Of a stretch of 64,000 bases of DNA, positions 24,156 to 33,677 are shown one piece after another. The translations under genes were made by a program, and so were the position numbers. Below the pieces are notes generated by a model. It did no database searches, was not told the DNA's origin, and saw only the letters and a list, made by a program, of their open reading frames with translations. Every line of letters starts with the position of its first letter. Within the stretch, counting starts at the first letter, position 1. The stretch is from Aurantibrevibacter sp041749595 (GTDB lineage Bacteria; Bacteroidota; Bacteroidia; Flavobacteriales; Flavobacteriaceae), in assembly GCA_041749595.1 (NCBI GenBank), contig JBGTBA010000075.1, positions 1-64,000 of the forward strand, read 5' to 3'.

Positions 24156-25085
24156 CTACTTACAAAAATGCTGCTCCCGCACTAAAGGCAAGGTACTACA
24201 TCTAAGCAGCCCCTCCTGTTTTGCGATTTCGGCATAGGGAATTTCCTCTACGGTAAAGCCTTGTGCACGGAGCCAGTTGTTCAATCGGGTAAAATTGCGT
24301 TCGGAAACCACCACATCAGGAGAAATGGAAAAAATGTTACTGTACATCTGGTACATTTCTTCTTTGGTGATTTCAAAGATATTTTCAGCACCAAAATAAT
24401 CGACCAACCACCGATATTCCTCCTCTATTAAAAATCCGTTTCTATGCAATATGGCCTTGTTTTTTCCTACCGGTTGAAAGCAACAATCCAAATGCAGGGC
24501 GTTTTCATTGGCAATGGTATTCGATTTTCGAAGCTCAAATGGCTTTACAATCTTATGCGGAAATAGATCGGTAATATATTGCACTGCTACCCTATTGGTC
24601 CTTGCCGTAATATAATCCGGATAATCCTCTCCGGAATAGGTGCCTATAAAAATATACTCTTTCCAAGGCATTACATCCCCGCCTTCTATATGTGCCGCCC
24701 GTGGCAATTGGATTATATTTTCGGATGGAATCTGGTCCAACACATGCCCAATGGCCTGAAATTCCTTTTCACGCTCGGGAAGAATGTTGGCCTTGATCAA
24801 CTTATCCCCAATAACAAAAGCGATGTCCCTGGAAAAAATTTGGTTACAATCCTTTAATATTTTTGGCCGAAAAACCCGAACCCCATATTTCTCGAAAACA
24901 GCGGTAAATGTATCCATTTCCTTTACCATATCCTCTTCTGTAGGATAGGTCCCGGACAAAATATGCTGCAATGATTTTGGGTCATAGGCATGCTCAGGTT
25001 TCGGTATTGGGCCGCAACTTTTGGCAGTTCCCAAAACCACGGCCTTCAATGGCGAGGTTTCGTCATGGATATTTAATTGTAACAT
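24156..25085 (-). CDS. Dimethylarginine dimethylaminohydrolase / amidinotransferase-like protein
   Basis: The 309-aa pentein-fold protein has the substrate-binding IFSRDIAFVIGD, IEGGDVMPW, the His-bearing ALHLDCCFQPV and the near-C-terminal catalytic Cys296 in LLRCSTLPLVRE. This set fits the DDAH/arginine deiminase/glycine amidinotransferase group, with DDAH-like or arginine deiminase-like activity the most likely. It is in the same orientation as ctlX immediately downstream, suggesting a paired pathway for arginine-derived compounds. It has its own -7 box 13 nt before the ATG. Confidence 0.87.
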   Translation of the reverse strand: MLQLNIHDETSPLKAVVLGTAKSCGPIPKPEHAYDPKSLQHILSGTYPTEEDMVKEMDTFTAVFEKYGVRVFRPKILKDCNQIFSRDIAFVIGDKLIKANILPEREKEFQAIGHVLDQIPSENIIQLPRAAHIEGGDVMPWKEYIFIGTYSGEDYPDYITARTNRVAVQYITDLFPHKIVKPFELRKSNTIANENALHLDCCFQPVGKNKAILHRNGFLIEEEYRWLVDYFGAENIFEITKEEMYQMYSNIFSISPDVVVSERNFTRLNNWLRAQGFTVEEIPYAEIAKQEGLLRCSTLPLVREQHFCK

Positions 25086-25097
25086 ATCTTAGTTGGG

Positions 25098-25105
25098 CAA
25101 ATATA
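25098..25105 (-). promoter_or_regulatory. Putative -7 box before the DDAH-like gene
   Basis: On the minus strand this reads TATATTTG, matching TANNTTTG, only 13 nt before the ATG, so the leader would be very short. The -33 element is weak. Confidence 0.35.
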
Positions 25106-25187
25106 GGGACCCTACATTAAAAGCTGAAAAACCGCCCCCTTCCATTGTTTCGAAAAAGGCAATGTTTATTATATATCCATAAAAGCC

Positions 25188-26471
25188 CTATCGTTCTTCT
25201 ACGGGGACAAACGGCCTAAGGTTGGCTCCGGTGTATATTTGTCTTGGGCGTCCGATAGGCTCATTTTTAAGTCGCATTTCCCTCCATTGCGCTATCCATC
25301 CCGGAAGCCTTCCCATGGCGAACATTACGGTGAACATTTCTGTGGGGATACCCAAAGCCCTATAGATGATCCCTGAATAGAAATCGACATTGGGATATAA
25401 CTTTCTATCTACGAAATAAGCATCTTCCAAAGCTTCTTTTGCCAGTCCCTTGGCAATATCCAAGATAGGGTCATCAATGCCCAGATCTGCAAGGACTTCA
25501 TCTGCGGCCTTCTTTATGATCTTGGCCCTGGGGTCAAAGTTTTTGTACACCCTATGCCCAAAACCCATTAATCTAAAAGGATCATCCTTATCCTTGGCCT
25601 TGGCCATATACTTGGCCGTGTCGCCGCCATCTTTTTCAATGGCTTCCAGCATTTCCAAAACGGCTTGGTTGGCACCGCCGTGCAAAGGCCCCCATAGGGC
25701 AGAAATGCCAGCAGATAATGAAGCGAACAATCCTGCATGGGAAGAACCTACCATACGCACTGTAGAAGTGGAACAGTTTTGCTCATGATCTGCGTGAAGT
25801 ATGAGGAGTTTATCCAATGCATCTATGACTATCCTATTTCTTTTGTATTCTTGGTTGGGTTTTTTAAACATCATCTTATGGATGTTCTCCACATAGCCCA
25901 AAGAATCGTCCCCATAATCCAGGGGCAGCCCTTTTCTTTTCCTCAACGTCCATGCTACCAAAACGGGAAACTTCGCCAATATGCGGACAATGGCCCAATA
26001 CATATCCTTTTCTGATGAAACGTTCACTGATGAAGGATTGAAAGCGATCAGGGCACTGGTCAGTGAGGCCAAAACGCCCATGGGATGTGCCGATTTAGGG
26101 AAGCCATCCAATATTTTTTTCATTTCCTCATCCACGTGCGATTCCCCTTTAATGTCATTGTGGAATTTTTCCAATTGCCCCTTATTGGGCAACTCCCCAA
26201 AGATCAAAAGATAGGCTACTTCCAAAAAGTCGGCCTTTTCCGCCAAAGCTTCAATGGCATAACCGCGATACCTGAGTATCCCCTTTTCGCCATCTAAAAA
26301 TGTTATAGCACTTTCGCAGGAACCCGTATTTTTATATCCCGGATCCAAGGTAATCATCCCTGTAGCGGCACGCAACGCTTTAATATCAATGGCAAGTTCT
26401 TCCTCGGAGCCTTTAATAACGGGAAACTCATATTTTTTACCTTCGTATTCTAAAATAGCCTTATCTGACAT
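25188..26471 (-). CDS. gltA: Citrate synthase
   Basis: Citrate synthase condenses oxaloacetate and acetyl-CoA at the entry of the TCA cycle. From the ATG at 26471 the product is 427 aa and begins MSDKAILEYEGKKYEFPVIKG, the usual start of type II citrate synthases in this phylum; an in-frame ATG nine codons upstream (26498) would add MDNNQKNTH. Active-site residues lie in LWGPLHGGANQAVLEM (His) and MGFGHRVYKNFDPRAK (His, Arg), with a catalytic Asp expected in VDFYSGIIY. The C-terminus PIGRPRQIYTG...FVPVEER is standard. It is a stand-alone leftward gene. Confidence 0.97.
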   Translation of the reverse strand: MSDKAILEYEGKKYEFPVIKGSEEELAIDIKALRAATGMITLDPGYKNTGSCESAITFLDGEKGILRYRGYAIEALAEKADFLEVAYLLIFGELPNKGQLEKFHNDIKGESHVDEEMKKILDGFPKSAHPMGVLASLTSALIAFNPSSVNVSSEKDMYWAIVRILAKFPVLVAWTLRKRKGLPLDYGDDSLGYVENIHKMMFKKPNQEYKRNRIVIDALDKLLILHADHEQNCSTSTVRMVGSSHAGLFASLSAGISALWGPLHGGANQAVLEMLEAIEKDGGDTAKYMAKAKDKDDPFRLMGFGHRVYKNFDPRAKIIKKAADEVLADLGIDDPILDIAKGLAKEALEDAYFVDRKLYPNVDFYSGIIYRALGIPTEMFTVMFAMGRLPGWIAQWREMRLKNEPIGRPRQIYTGANLRPFVPVEER

Positions 26472-26590
26472 GTGTGTGTTTTTCTGATTATTATCCATTC
26501 AAGTAAATTTATGAAAAACGGTTTAGGTTAACAATCCCTTTGTTTTATTTGTCGTATTATTAACAGTACCCTTATTGTAAATTATGGATT

Positions 26591-28138
26591 TTACGGTTTG
26601 ACATTTAGAACGTAGAGGTACTTGTAATATTCATCTATCGATTTTTCCCAAGTGAACCTCATTTTTTTTGCGTTGGCCTGTATTTTTTTCCAGGTTGGCC
26701 TGTCTTTCCCAAAAACCTCTAGGACCTCACTAAAAGAGGCCACCATGTTCTTTATTTTTTCGTCATACGTCTTTCCATCAAAACTAAATCCGGTCTTCAT
26801 ATGCTGTACGGTGTCTTTTAATCCGCCCGTATGGTGCACTAGACATGGATTGCCATTGCGCATGGCCAGCATTTGGCTTATCCCACAGGGTTCAAACAGA
26901 CTTGGCATAAAATACAGATCGGATTCCAAATATATGGAATCTATCACGTCTTCCGATTGCCCATTGATAAAGATAAAGTTTTTGTGCGCATAACTTATTT
27001 CCCTGAAGAGTTTCTCATACTCGGGATCTCCGGTACCCAGTACCATGAAAATACCTTTGGCTTTTTCCAATCTCCTTAATATGGCCAGCAAGGCATCTGG
27101 CGAGCGTTTAAAAAAATAAAATTTCTGTTCCGTGAGCCGGGCCACACTGGAGCAAATAAAACTTGGTGGCTCGGTAAGCAATTTTACGACCTTTTCACCT
27201 GTGTGAGCCAAAAAATCGGCTTTGTATTTTTTTGATTCCTCTTGGAGCCATTCAAAAATTGCTTTGATGATATTCCGGTGGATATTATTTTTTTCTGCAA
27301 CCCTTATATTGTTATAGTTGCATCCGTTGAGTATCCCAAACAGCCTGCCTTCGTTATCGGCCTGTTGGAGATCGCGTTCCAGACTCTCACCTCCGATAAA
27401 TTCTGGTGGCCTGCTGGGCAATAGCACGTCTTCTTTGTAAGATGGCGATACGGTGTGGACAGCATCTGCGAAACGGATGCCCACCGCCATTAGGTTTATG
27501 CAATCCTGGTACCTATAGTCCATCAATTTTTTATGGTCCAATGGAATTCCGGGAAACCAATTTTCAATGGATGAATAATTATTCCCAAAAGGACGTATAC
27601 CTTGTATGGCCAAATTATGGATGCTATATACGAACCGTATTTCCTTTAAAATCCTATAGGAGGGGTGGTATGTCCTAAGAAACAGCACGAGACTGGAATG
27701 CCAATCATGGAGATGCACAATATCCAAATTTCCAAAAGCTCCCTTTTTTATGGCTTCTGCAACTGCCGTGCAAAAAATGATATATTTAATGGTGTCCGTA
27801 TAGAAGGGCTCTTTGGGATCGTTATGGTAAATATGGGCCACCTCACCCGCTTCGATCTCCGGATGGTGGATTACATAATGATATAGATTGGGATATTCCC
27901 TTTTAGGGATAACCTCATAAAGTTCCGCATTATAATTAATCCCTCTCAAACGAAAATTAAGCTGCGCCCTCAACATGCCATTTTGGTGCAGTCTGGAATA
28001 GGAGGGTACAACAACATGGGCTTTGTCCCCCCTTTTCGATATCTCCCGCGGAACATCCCGTACCACATCACCCATCCCCCCAGCCTTGCATTTTGGAATG
28101 GCATCGTTTTCTGCTGCAACAAAGAGAAAATTATTCAT
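26591..28138 (-). CDS. Glycogen (starch) synthase-like GT5 glycosyltransferase
   Basis: The 515-aa product has the N-terminal catalytic GT5 domain with the nucleotide-sugar loop as CKAGGMGDVVRDVPREI (canonical K-x-G-G at residues 18-21), LDIVHLHDWHSSLV around residue 120, and the C-terminal GT-B half with SLFEPCGISQMLAMRNGNPCLVHHTGGLKDTV (in parts: SLFEPCGISQMLAMRNGNP, HHTGGLKDTV), which carries the conserved E-x7-E-type region. The family transfers glucose from ADP- or UDP-glucose to glycogen. The donor cannot be set from sequence. No glgB, glgC or glgP is adjacent. The hairpin at 28205-28237 lies upstream and serves enolase. Confidence 0.88.
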   Translation of the reverse strand: MNNFLFVAAENDAIPKCKAGGMGDVVRDVPREISKRGDKAHVVVPSYSRLHQNGMLRAQLNFRLRGINYNAELYEVIPKREYPNLYHYVIHHPEIEAGEVAHIYHNDPKEPFYTDTIKYIIFCTAVAEAIKKGAFGNLDIVHLHDWHSSLVLFLRTYHPSYRILKEIRFVYSIHNLAIQGIRPFGNNYSSIENWFPGIPLDHKKLMDYRYQDCINLMAVGIRFADAVHTVSPSYKEDVLLPSRPPEFIGGESLERDLQQADNEGRLFGILNGCNYNNIRVAEKNNIHRNIIKAIFEWLQEESKKYKADFLAHTGEKVVKLLTEPPSFICSSVARLTEQKFYFFKRSPDALLAILRRLEKAKGIFMVLGTGDPEYEKLFREISYAHKNFIFINGQSEDVIDSIYLESDLYFMPSLFEPCGISQMLAMRNGNPCLVHHTGGLKDTVQHMKTGFSFDGKTYDEKIKNMVASFSEVLEVFGKDRPTWKKIQANAKKMRFTWEKSIDEYYKYLYVLNVKP

Positions 28139-28204
28139 AGGAGACTCCGCTATTTGTACCGTTACAAGATATTATTTTAAGTTATATAAACCCTAAAAGT
28201 GTCC

Positions 28205-28237
28205 AAAAAAAAACCTTTCCATATGGAAAGGTTTTTT
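28205..28237 (-). terminator. Strong intrinsic terminator after enolase
   Basis: AACCTTTCC and GGAAAGGTT form a 9-bp stem, extended by flanking A/T pairs to about 13 bp, around the loop ATAT (28221-28224). A-runs and T-runs flank it, so on the minus strand the stem is followed by T residues. It begins 20 nt after the enolase stop. Confidence 0.85.
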
Positions 28238-28256
28238 ACTTATCCGGTATTCTTCC

Positions 28257-29546
28257 TTATTTTACCTTAAAGGCATTTCGTTGTGGGTAATATGCCGTAT
28301 TGCCCAATTCTTCCTCTATACGGAGCAATTGGTTGTACTTGGCCATACGGTCCGATCTTGAGGCAGAACCTGTCTTAATCTGTCCCGTGTTCAGTGCCAC
28401 GGCCAGATCTGCGATTGTATTGTCTTCCGTTTCTCCCGAACGGTGGGACATTACCGAAGTGTATCCTGCGTTTTTTGCCATATTTACGGCGGCAATGGTC
28501 TCTGTTAGCGTACCTATTTGGTTGACTTTTATAAGGATTGAATTTGCAATGCCGTTTTTAATTCCTCTGGACAAACGTTCCACATTGGTAACGAACAAAT
28601 CGTCCCCAACCAATTGTACCTTGTCCCCGATTTTTTCGGTAAGCAATTTCCATCCGTCCCAATCGTTTTCATCCATACCATCCTCAATGGATATAATGGG
28701 ATATTTTGAGCTTAAGTCCGCCAAATACTGTGCCTGTTCGGCAGAAGTCCTTATGGCTCCCTTTTCACCTTCGAACTTTGTGTAATCATATTTTCCATCA
28801 ACATAAAATTCGGCAGCAGCACAATCCAAAGCTATCATGACGTCATCCCCTAATTTGTATCCTGCATTTGTAACTGCTTTCCCTATGGTATCCAGGGCGT
28901 CCTCGGTACCACCCAATGTTGGGGCAAATCCTCCTTCATCACCGACAGCAGTACTCAAACCCCTATCATGAAGTACTTTTTTAAGGTGATGGAAAATTTC
29001 CGTGCCCATTTGCATGGCATGGGAAAAGTTCCTTGCCTTTACGGGCATGACCATGAATTCTTGGAAAGCTATTGGTGCGTCCGAATGGGATCCTCCGTTT
29101 ATAATGTTCATCATGGGCACCGGCAAGGTATTGGCACTAACGCCCCCCACATATCTGTACAATGGCATTCCCAATTCTTCTGCAGCCGCTTTGGCAACGG
29201 CCAATGAAACGCCAAGAATGGCATTTGCCCCTAATTTCGATTTGTTTGGGGTGCCATCCATTTGAATCATGGTCTGATCGATCAGGTTCTGATCAAAAAC
29301 GGACATTCCTACAATTTCTTCGGCAATATCATTGTTCACATTGGCCACGGCTTTGGTAACCCCTTTTCCCATGAAGGCCTTGCCCCCATCCCGAAGTTCC
29401 ACTGCCTCGTGCTCCCCTGTGGAAGCGCCCGACGGAACGGCCGCCCTGCCCATTACGCCGTTCTCTGTTATTACATCTACCTCTATGGTAGGGTTGCCCC
29501 TTGAATCTAAAATTTGTCGTGCATGAATTTTTAGGATGATGCTCAT
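28257..29546 (-). CDS. eno: Enolase
   Basis: Enolase converts 2-phosphoglycerate to phosphoenolpyruvate. The 429-aa product has the N-terminal RGNPTIEVDV and GRAAVPSGASTGEHEAVELRD, Mg-binding Asp in ALDCAAAEFY, ISIEDGMDENDWDGW and LVGDDLFVTN, catalytic Lys in LIKVNQIGTLTE, and SHRSGETEDNTIADLAVAL with GQIKTGSASRSDR, the family signature. Length and ends are typical. A -7 box precedes it and a strong hairpin follows. Confidence 0.98.
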   Translation of the reverse strand: MSIILKIHARQILDSRGNPTIEVDVITENGVMGRAAVPSGASTGEHEAVELRDGGKAFMGKGVTKAVANVNNDIAEEIVGMSVFDQNLIDQTMIQMDGTPNKSKLGANAILGVSLAVAKAAAEELGMPLYRYVGGVSANTLPVPMMNIINGGSHSDAPIAFQEFMVMPVKARNFSHAMQMGTEIFHHLKKVLHDRGLSTAVGDEGGFAPTLGGTEDALDTIGKAVTNAGYKLGDDVMIALDCAAAEFYVDGKYDYTKFEGEKGAIRTSAEQAQYLADLSSKYPIISIEDGMDENDWDGWKLLTEKIGDKVQLVGDDLFVTNVERLSRGIKNGIANSILIKVNQIGTLTETIAAVNMAKNAGYTSVMSHRSGETEDNTIADLAVALNTGQIKTGSASRSDRMAKYNQLLRIEEELGNTAYYPQRNAFKVK

Positions 29547-29579
29547 ATGTTTTTTTGATTATATTTTAATGTATTAGTG

Positions 29580-29587
29580 CAAAGATA
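29580..29587 (-). promoter_or_regulatory. Putative -7 box of the eno promoter
   Basis: On the minus strand this reads TATCTTTG, an exact TANNTTTG match, 34 nt before the eno ATG within the 115-bp carA-eno gap. The -33 region is not well conserved. Confidence 0.45.
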
Positions 29588-29661
29588 TAAAAGCGCGGTA
29601 GTTTTGATTGTGTTTCGTTTTTTTTATTCCTGAAAAATAACTTGGATTTAAACCATAACGT

Positions 29662-30774
29662 TTAGTTGGAATCTGATCTGATCAGTTCAAAAAATTGGTC
29701 GAAAAGATATGCCGCATCATGGGGGCCGGGGCTTGCCTCGGGATGGTACTGCACCGAAAACACTTTTTTGTTTTTCATCCGAATTCCTGCGACCGTATTA
29801 TCGTTAAGGTGTATATGTGTAATTTCCAGGTCCTGGTGGGCTTCCGTCTCTTCCCTATTAATGGCAAAGCCATGGTTCTGGGAGGTGATCTCGCCCTTGC
29901 CCGTAATCAGGTTCATAACAGGATGATTGATTCCCCTATGTCCGTTATGCATCTTATAGGTTGATACCCCATTGGCCAATGCAATGACCTGATGTCCCAA
30001 ACAAATTCCGAATAGGGGCCTGTTGCTGGCAATGATTTCCTTGGCGGTTGCTATGGCGTCCGTCAAAGGCTCTGGATCTCCGGGGCCGTTGGATATGAAA
30101 TAGCCATCCGGACCCCATTCCTTCATTTGTTCCATGGTGGCATTGTAGGGAAACACTTTTATGTAGGCATCTCTCTTCGCCAGATTCCTAAGTATGTTCT
30201 TTTTGATGCCTATATCCAGGGCGGCTATTTTGTAGGTTGCATCCGATTCCCCAAAAAAATAAGGCTCTTTTGTAGCCACTTTGGATGCTAACTCCAGTCC
30301 TTCCATACTTGGAATATGCTTCAATCGTTCCTTTAAGCTATCAATGGCATCGACTTCTGTAGAAATAACGGCATTCATAGCTCCATTATCGCGAATATAG
30401 GCCACCAGTGCTCTTGTATCCACATCAGAAATGGCAAACAGCTTGTTTTGATTTAAAAAATCCAATAAACCGAGATGGGCCTTAGGTCTGGAAAAATCAT
30501 AACTAAAATTTTTACAAATAAGACCGGCGATCTTTACGGAGTCAGACTCAACCTCATCACTATTTGTGCCATAATTGCCAATATGGGCATTGGTGGTGAC
30601 CATTAATTGCCCAAAATAAGAAGGATCAGTGAATATTTCCTGATAACCTGTCATTCCCGTATTAAAGCAAACCTCTCCAAATGCGGTACCTTCCTTATCC
30701 CCTACCGCCCTTCCGTGGAAAATGGTGCCATCCGCCAACAGTAGTAATGCTTTTCTTCTAGCTTGATATTTCAT
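29662..30774 (-). CDS. carA: Carbamoyl-phosphate synthase small (glutaminase) subunit
   Basis: CarA hydrolyses glutamine and passes ammonia to CarB for carbamoyl phosphate, used for arginine and pyrimidines. The 370-aa product has the CPSase small-chain N-terminal domain (LLLADGTIFHGRAVG; NTGMTGYQEIFTDPSY) and a class I glutamine amidotransferase domain with the triad Cys258 (FGICLGHQ), His344 and Glu346 (QYHPEASPGPHD). carB is not in the window. It lies directly downstream of the rplQ terminator and upstream of eno. Confidence 0.97.
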   Translation of the reverse strand: MKYQARRKALLLLADGTIFHGRAVGDKEGTAFGEVCFNTGMTGYQEIFTDPSYFGQLMVTTNAHIGNYGTNSDEVESDSVKIAGLICKNFSYDFSRPKAHLGLLDFLNQNKLFAISDVDTRALVAYIRDNGAMNAVISTEVDAIDSLKERLKHIPSMEGLELASKVATKEPYFFGESDATYKIAALDIGIKKNILRNLAKRDAYIKVFPYNATMEQMKEWGPDGYFISNGPGDPEPLTDAIATAKEIIASNRPLFGICLGHQVIALANGVSTYKMHNGHRGINHPVMNLITGKGEITSQNHGFAINREETEAHQDLEITHIHLNDNTVAGIRMKNKKVFSVQYHPEASPGPHDAAYLFDQFFELIRSDSN

Positions 30775-30811
30775 GTAAGTAAGATCAATATTTTATTTTG
30801 CAAAATAACAC

Positions 30812-30845
30812 AAAAAAAGGATAAGCTTGTGGCGTATCCTTTTTC
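30812..30845 (-). terminator. Intrinsic terminator at the end of the ribosomal cluster
   Basis: AAAAAGGATA (30814-30823) pairs with TATCCTTTTT (30835-30844), a 10-bp stem with an 11-nt loop and T-run on the minus strand. It lies 26 nt after the rplQ stop and separates the alpha operon from carA. Confidence 0.8.
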
Positions 30846-30870
30846 ACATATTAAAAAATTTAATGGCATT

Positions 30871-31392
30871 TTATGCTTCGGTGCCATCTGCTTTTGGTTC
30901 GGAATCAACTTTTGGTTCGGAATCAACGATAGCTTGTGGTGTTGCATCCGTCTTTTTGACCCTACTCCTTCTGGTTGTTTTTTGCTTCTTAGGCTTACCT
31001 GCGTTATAGGTTTCGTTAAAATCCACCAGCTCTATCATTGCCATGTCCGCATTGTCCCCAAGACGGTTACCCAGCTTAATGATCCTAGTGTAACCTCCCG
31101 GTCTTTCCCCTACTTTTTCGGAAACTCCACTGAACAATTCGGTAACTGCATATTTATCCTTAAGATTTTTAAAGACAATACGCCTGTTATGCGTTCCTTT
31201 TTCAATGGATTTATTGTTTTCCGCCTTGGACTTGGTAATCAATGGCTCTATGAATACCTTAAGTGCCTTTGCCTTGGCAACAGTTGTATTTATTCTTTTA
31301 TGCTCTATTAGGGAGCAGGCCATATTTGCCAACATTGCTTTTCTGTGGGCGGACGTTCTTCCTAAATGATTAACTTTTCTACCGTGTCTCAT
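30871..31392 (-). CDS. rplQ: 50S ribosomal protein L17 with C-terminal extension
   Basis: The core (about residues 1-120) is standard L17: MRHGRKVNHLGRTSAHRKAM, then LIEHKRINTTVAKAKALK. A ~45-residue tail follows, first basic (KPKKQKTTRRSRVKK) then acidic (VDSEPK twice), giving 173 aa against roughly 116-127 in many bacteria; such tails are common in Bacteroidota. The VDSEPK pair is encoded by an 18-bp tandem repeat. It is the last gene of the alpha operon, after rpoA. Confidence 0.97.
   Translation of the reverse strand: MRHGRKVNHLGRTSAHRKAMLANMACSLIEHKRINTTVAKAKALKVFIEPLITKSKAENNKSIEKGTHNRRIVFKNLKDKYAVTELFSGVSEKVGERPGGYTRIIKLGNRLGDNADMAMIELVDFNETYNAGKPKKQKTTRRSRVKKTDATPQAIVDSEPKVDSEPKADGTEA
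30891..30926. repeat. 18-bp tandem repeat (2 copies) inside rplQ
   Basis: Positions 30891-30908 and 30909-30926 are identical 18-mers (starting CTTTTGGTTC). They encode the hexapeptide VDSEPK twice in the acidic tail of L17 and may vary in copy number between strains. Confidence 0.9.
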
Positions 31393-31458
31393 CGTTGTTT
31401 TGTAATTATTTCTTTTATAAAAAAGGCATTGCCCGTTCCACTCTACAAGAAATATGAA

Positions 31459-32451
31459 TTAATCTTTATCCAATTTATATTTTGACAGGTCCATTCCAAA
31501 GCTAAGTCCTTTGTTTATGACCAACTCTTCTAACTCTGTCAAGGATTTTTTGCCGAAGTTCCTGAATTTCATTAAATCGTTTTTGTTGAAAGACACCAAA
31601 TCCCCCAAGGTATCCACTTCCGCCGCTTTAAGACAGTTCAATGCACGGACGGACAAATCCATATCCACCAGTTTGGTCTTTAACAACTGTCGCATGTGCA
31701 ATGACTCTTCGTCATACGTTTCAGTTTGTGCTATTTCATCGGCTTCCAATGTGATGCGTTCGTCTGAAAACAACATGAAATGGTGTATCAGTACCTTAGC
31801 GGCCTCGGTCAGTGCTTCTTTAGGATGGATGGAGCCATCGGTAACGATCTCAAAAACCAGTTTTTCATAATCCGTCTTTTGCTCTACCCTAAAATTCTCA
31901 ATACTGTACTTTACATTTTTGATGGGCGTGAAAATAGAGTCAACTGCTATGGTTCCAAGGGGCGAGTTTGATTTTTTGTTTTCTTCCGCCGGAACATAGC
32001 CCCTTCCCTTATCTATGACCACCTCCAAGCTGATGCCCACCTTCGGATCCATGTTACAGATGACCAGATCCGGATTCAGTACCTGATACCCAGAAATGAA
32101 TTTCTGAAAATCCCCGGCGGTCAACTGCCCCTTTCCACTAACGGATATGGAGACCGTCTCACTTTCAACGTCTTCTATCTGTCTTTTAAAGCGGACTTGT
32201 TTTAGGTTCAGTATTATTTCCGTCACGTCTTCCACAACGCCGGTAATCACGGAAAATTCGTGCTCCACCTTATCAATTCTAACAGAAGTGATTGCAAAAC
32301 CTTCCAAAGATGAAAGCAATACCCTTCTTAGTGCGTTACCAACAGTCAATCCATAGCCAGGTTCCAAAGGGCGGAATTCAAACTTCCCTTCAAAATCTGA
32401 AGAATCAATCATTATAACTTTATCGGGTTTTTGAAAATTTAATAATGCCAT
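31459..32451 (-). CDS. rpoA: DNA-directed RNA polymerase alpha subunit
   Basis: The 330-aa protein has the N-terminal dimerisation domain (FEFRPLEPGYGLTVGNALRRVLL at about 26-48, the GNALRRVLLSS motif) and a C-terminal domain from about residue 250 with two helix-hairpin motifs (LNCLKAAEVDTLGDLV; NFGKKSLTELEELV). It is the assembly scaffold of RNA polymerase. It lies between rpsD (18 nt) and rplQ (66 nt), the usual alpha-operon order. Confidence 0.98.
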   Translation of the reverse strand: MALLNFQKPDKVIMIDSSDFEGKFEFRPLEPGYGLTVGNALRRVLLSSLEGFAITSVRIDKVEHEFSVITGVVEDVTEIILNLKQVRFKRQIEDVESETVSISVSGKGQLTAGDFQKFISGYQVLNPDLVICNMDPKVGISLEVVIDKGRGYVPAEENKKSNSPLGTIAVDSIFTPIKNVKYSIENFRVEQKTDYEKLVFEIVTDGSIHPKEALTEAAKVLIHHFMLFSDERITLEADEIAQTETYDEESLHMRQLLKTKLVDMDLSVRALNCLKAAEVDTLGDLVSFNKNDLMKFRNFGKKSLTELEELVINKGLSFGMDLSKYKLDKD

Positions 32452-32469
32452 AATTGGATCTGTGTTGTT

Positions 32470-33075
32470 TTATTTGGAGTATAACTCGACGATTAATTGT
32501 TCCTTGATATTTTCCGGAATCTGGATCCTTTCGGGAAGCGAAACAAAAGTACCTTCCTTTTTTTCGGTATTCCAGGTTATCCATTCATAAACACTGCTGC
32601 TGCTGGAAAGTGCGTCCTGTATGGTCTGTAAGGACTTTGATTTTTCCCTTACCCCGACCACATCTCCTGGTTTCAATGAATAGGATGGAATATTTACCAA
32701 TTCACCATTGACCGTTATATGCCTATGGGACACTAATTGCCTTGCGCCACTTCTGGATGTGGATATACCCATTCTGTACACCACGTTGTCCAACCTGGAC
32801 TCACATAATTGAAGCAGCACTTCCCCGGTTACACCTTTGCTTTTATTCGCCCTTGCGAATACATTTCTAAACTGGCGTTCCAAAATACCGTAGGTATATT
32901 TTGCCTTTTGTTTTTCCAATAACTGAATTGAATATTCAGATTGCTTTCCACGGCGCTTGTTCTGCCCGTGCTGTCCTGGAGGATAATTTCTTTTGTCGAA
33001 AGATTTATCGTCTCCAAAAATCGCCTCGCCAAATTTACGCGCGATCTTAGTCTTTGGTCCTGTATATCTTGCCAT
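32470..33075 (-). CDS. rpsD: 30S ribosomal protein S4
   Basis: The 201-aa protein starts MARYTGPKTKIARKFGEAIFG and has the S4 RNA-binding domain at about 90-155 (LCESRLDNVVYRMGIS; LVSHRHITVNG). No zinc-binding Cys cluster is present in the N-terminus, which is the C-minus form. S4 nucleates 30S assembly and often represses its operon. Confidence 0.98.
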   Translation of the reverse strand: MARYTGPKTKIARKFGEAIFGDDKSFDKRNYPPGQHGQNKRRGKQSEYSIQLLEKQKAKYTYGILERQFRNVFARANKSKGVTGEVLLQLCESRLDNVVYRMGISTSRSGARQLVSHRHITVNGELVNIPSYSLKPGDVVGVREKSKSLQTIQDALSSSSSVYEWITWNTEKKEGTFVSLPERIQIPENIKEQLIVELYSK

Positions 33076-33180
33076 TTTCTTTAAGTTTGGAACTGTGATT
33101 ATGAATTAAGGCTTTCTCCTTCGATAACCGTAACTACAGTTCCCTTGAAATTACTACCCGCTCGGGGCTATTGTTAAAAA

Positions 33181-33573
33181 TTATACTCTTCTTCTTTTTG
33201 GTGGTCTGCAACCGTTATGTGGCACTGGCGTAACATCTATGATTTCCGTTACCTCAATACCTGCATTGTGTATGGACCTTATTGCGGATTCCCTACCATT
33301 TCCGGGTCCTTTAACATAAACCTTTACCTTTCTCAACCCAGCTTCATGGGCCACTTTGGCACAATCTTCGGAAGCTAATTGGGCCGCATAGGGTGTATTC
33401 TTCTTTGAGCCCCTAAAGCCCATTTTACCGGCAGAAGACCAAGAGATCACATCGCCTTTTTTATTGGTCAAAGAAATTATGATGTTATTAAAAGAAGCCG
33501 TTACGTGGGCCTCGCCCACAGAATCTACAATAACCTTGCGTTTCTTTACTACTTTAGTATTTGTCTTTGCCAT
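33181..33573 (-). CDS. rpsK: 30S ribosomal protein S11
   Basis: The 130-aa protein has the S11 core TASFNNIIISLTNKKGDVISW and GMEV-like region, with the standard end PHNGCRPPKRRRV. It forms part of the 30S platform. It lies between rpsM and rpsD. Confidence 0.98.
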   Translation of the reverse strand: MAKTNTKVVKKRKVIVDSVGEAHVTASFNNIIISLTNKKGDVISWSSAGKMGFRGSKKNTPYAAQLASEDCAKVAHEAGLRKVKVYVKGPGNGRESAIRSIHNAGIEVTEIIDVTPVPHNGCRPPKRRRV

Positions 33574-33677
33574 ATTATTCAGTATTTGGTAATTAGTATG
33601 GAGCGGTTAGTATATTATAATGGGCATGTAATGTCTTCCACCCTCATACTAGGTACTCTGTACTTGATACTACCTTA

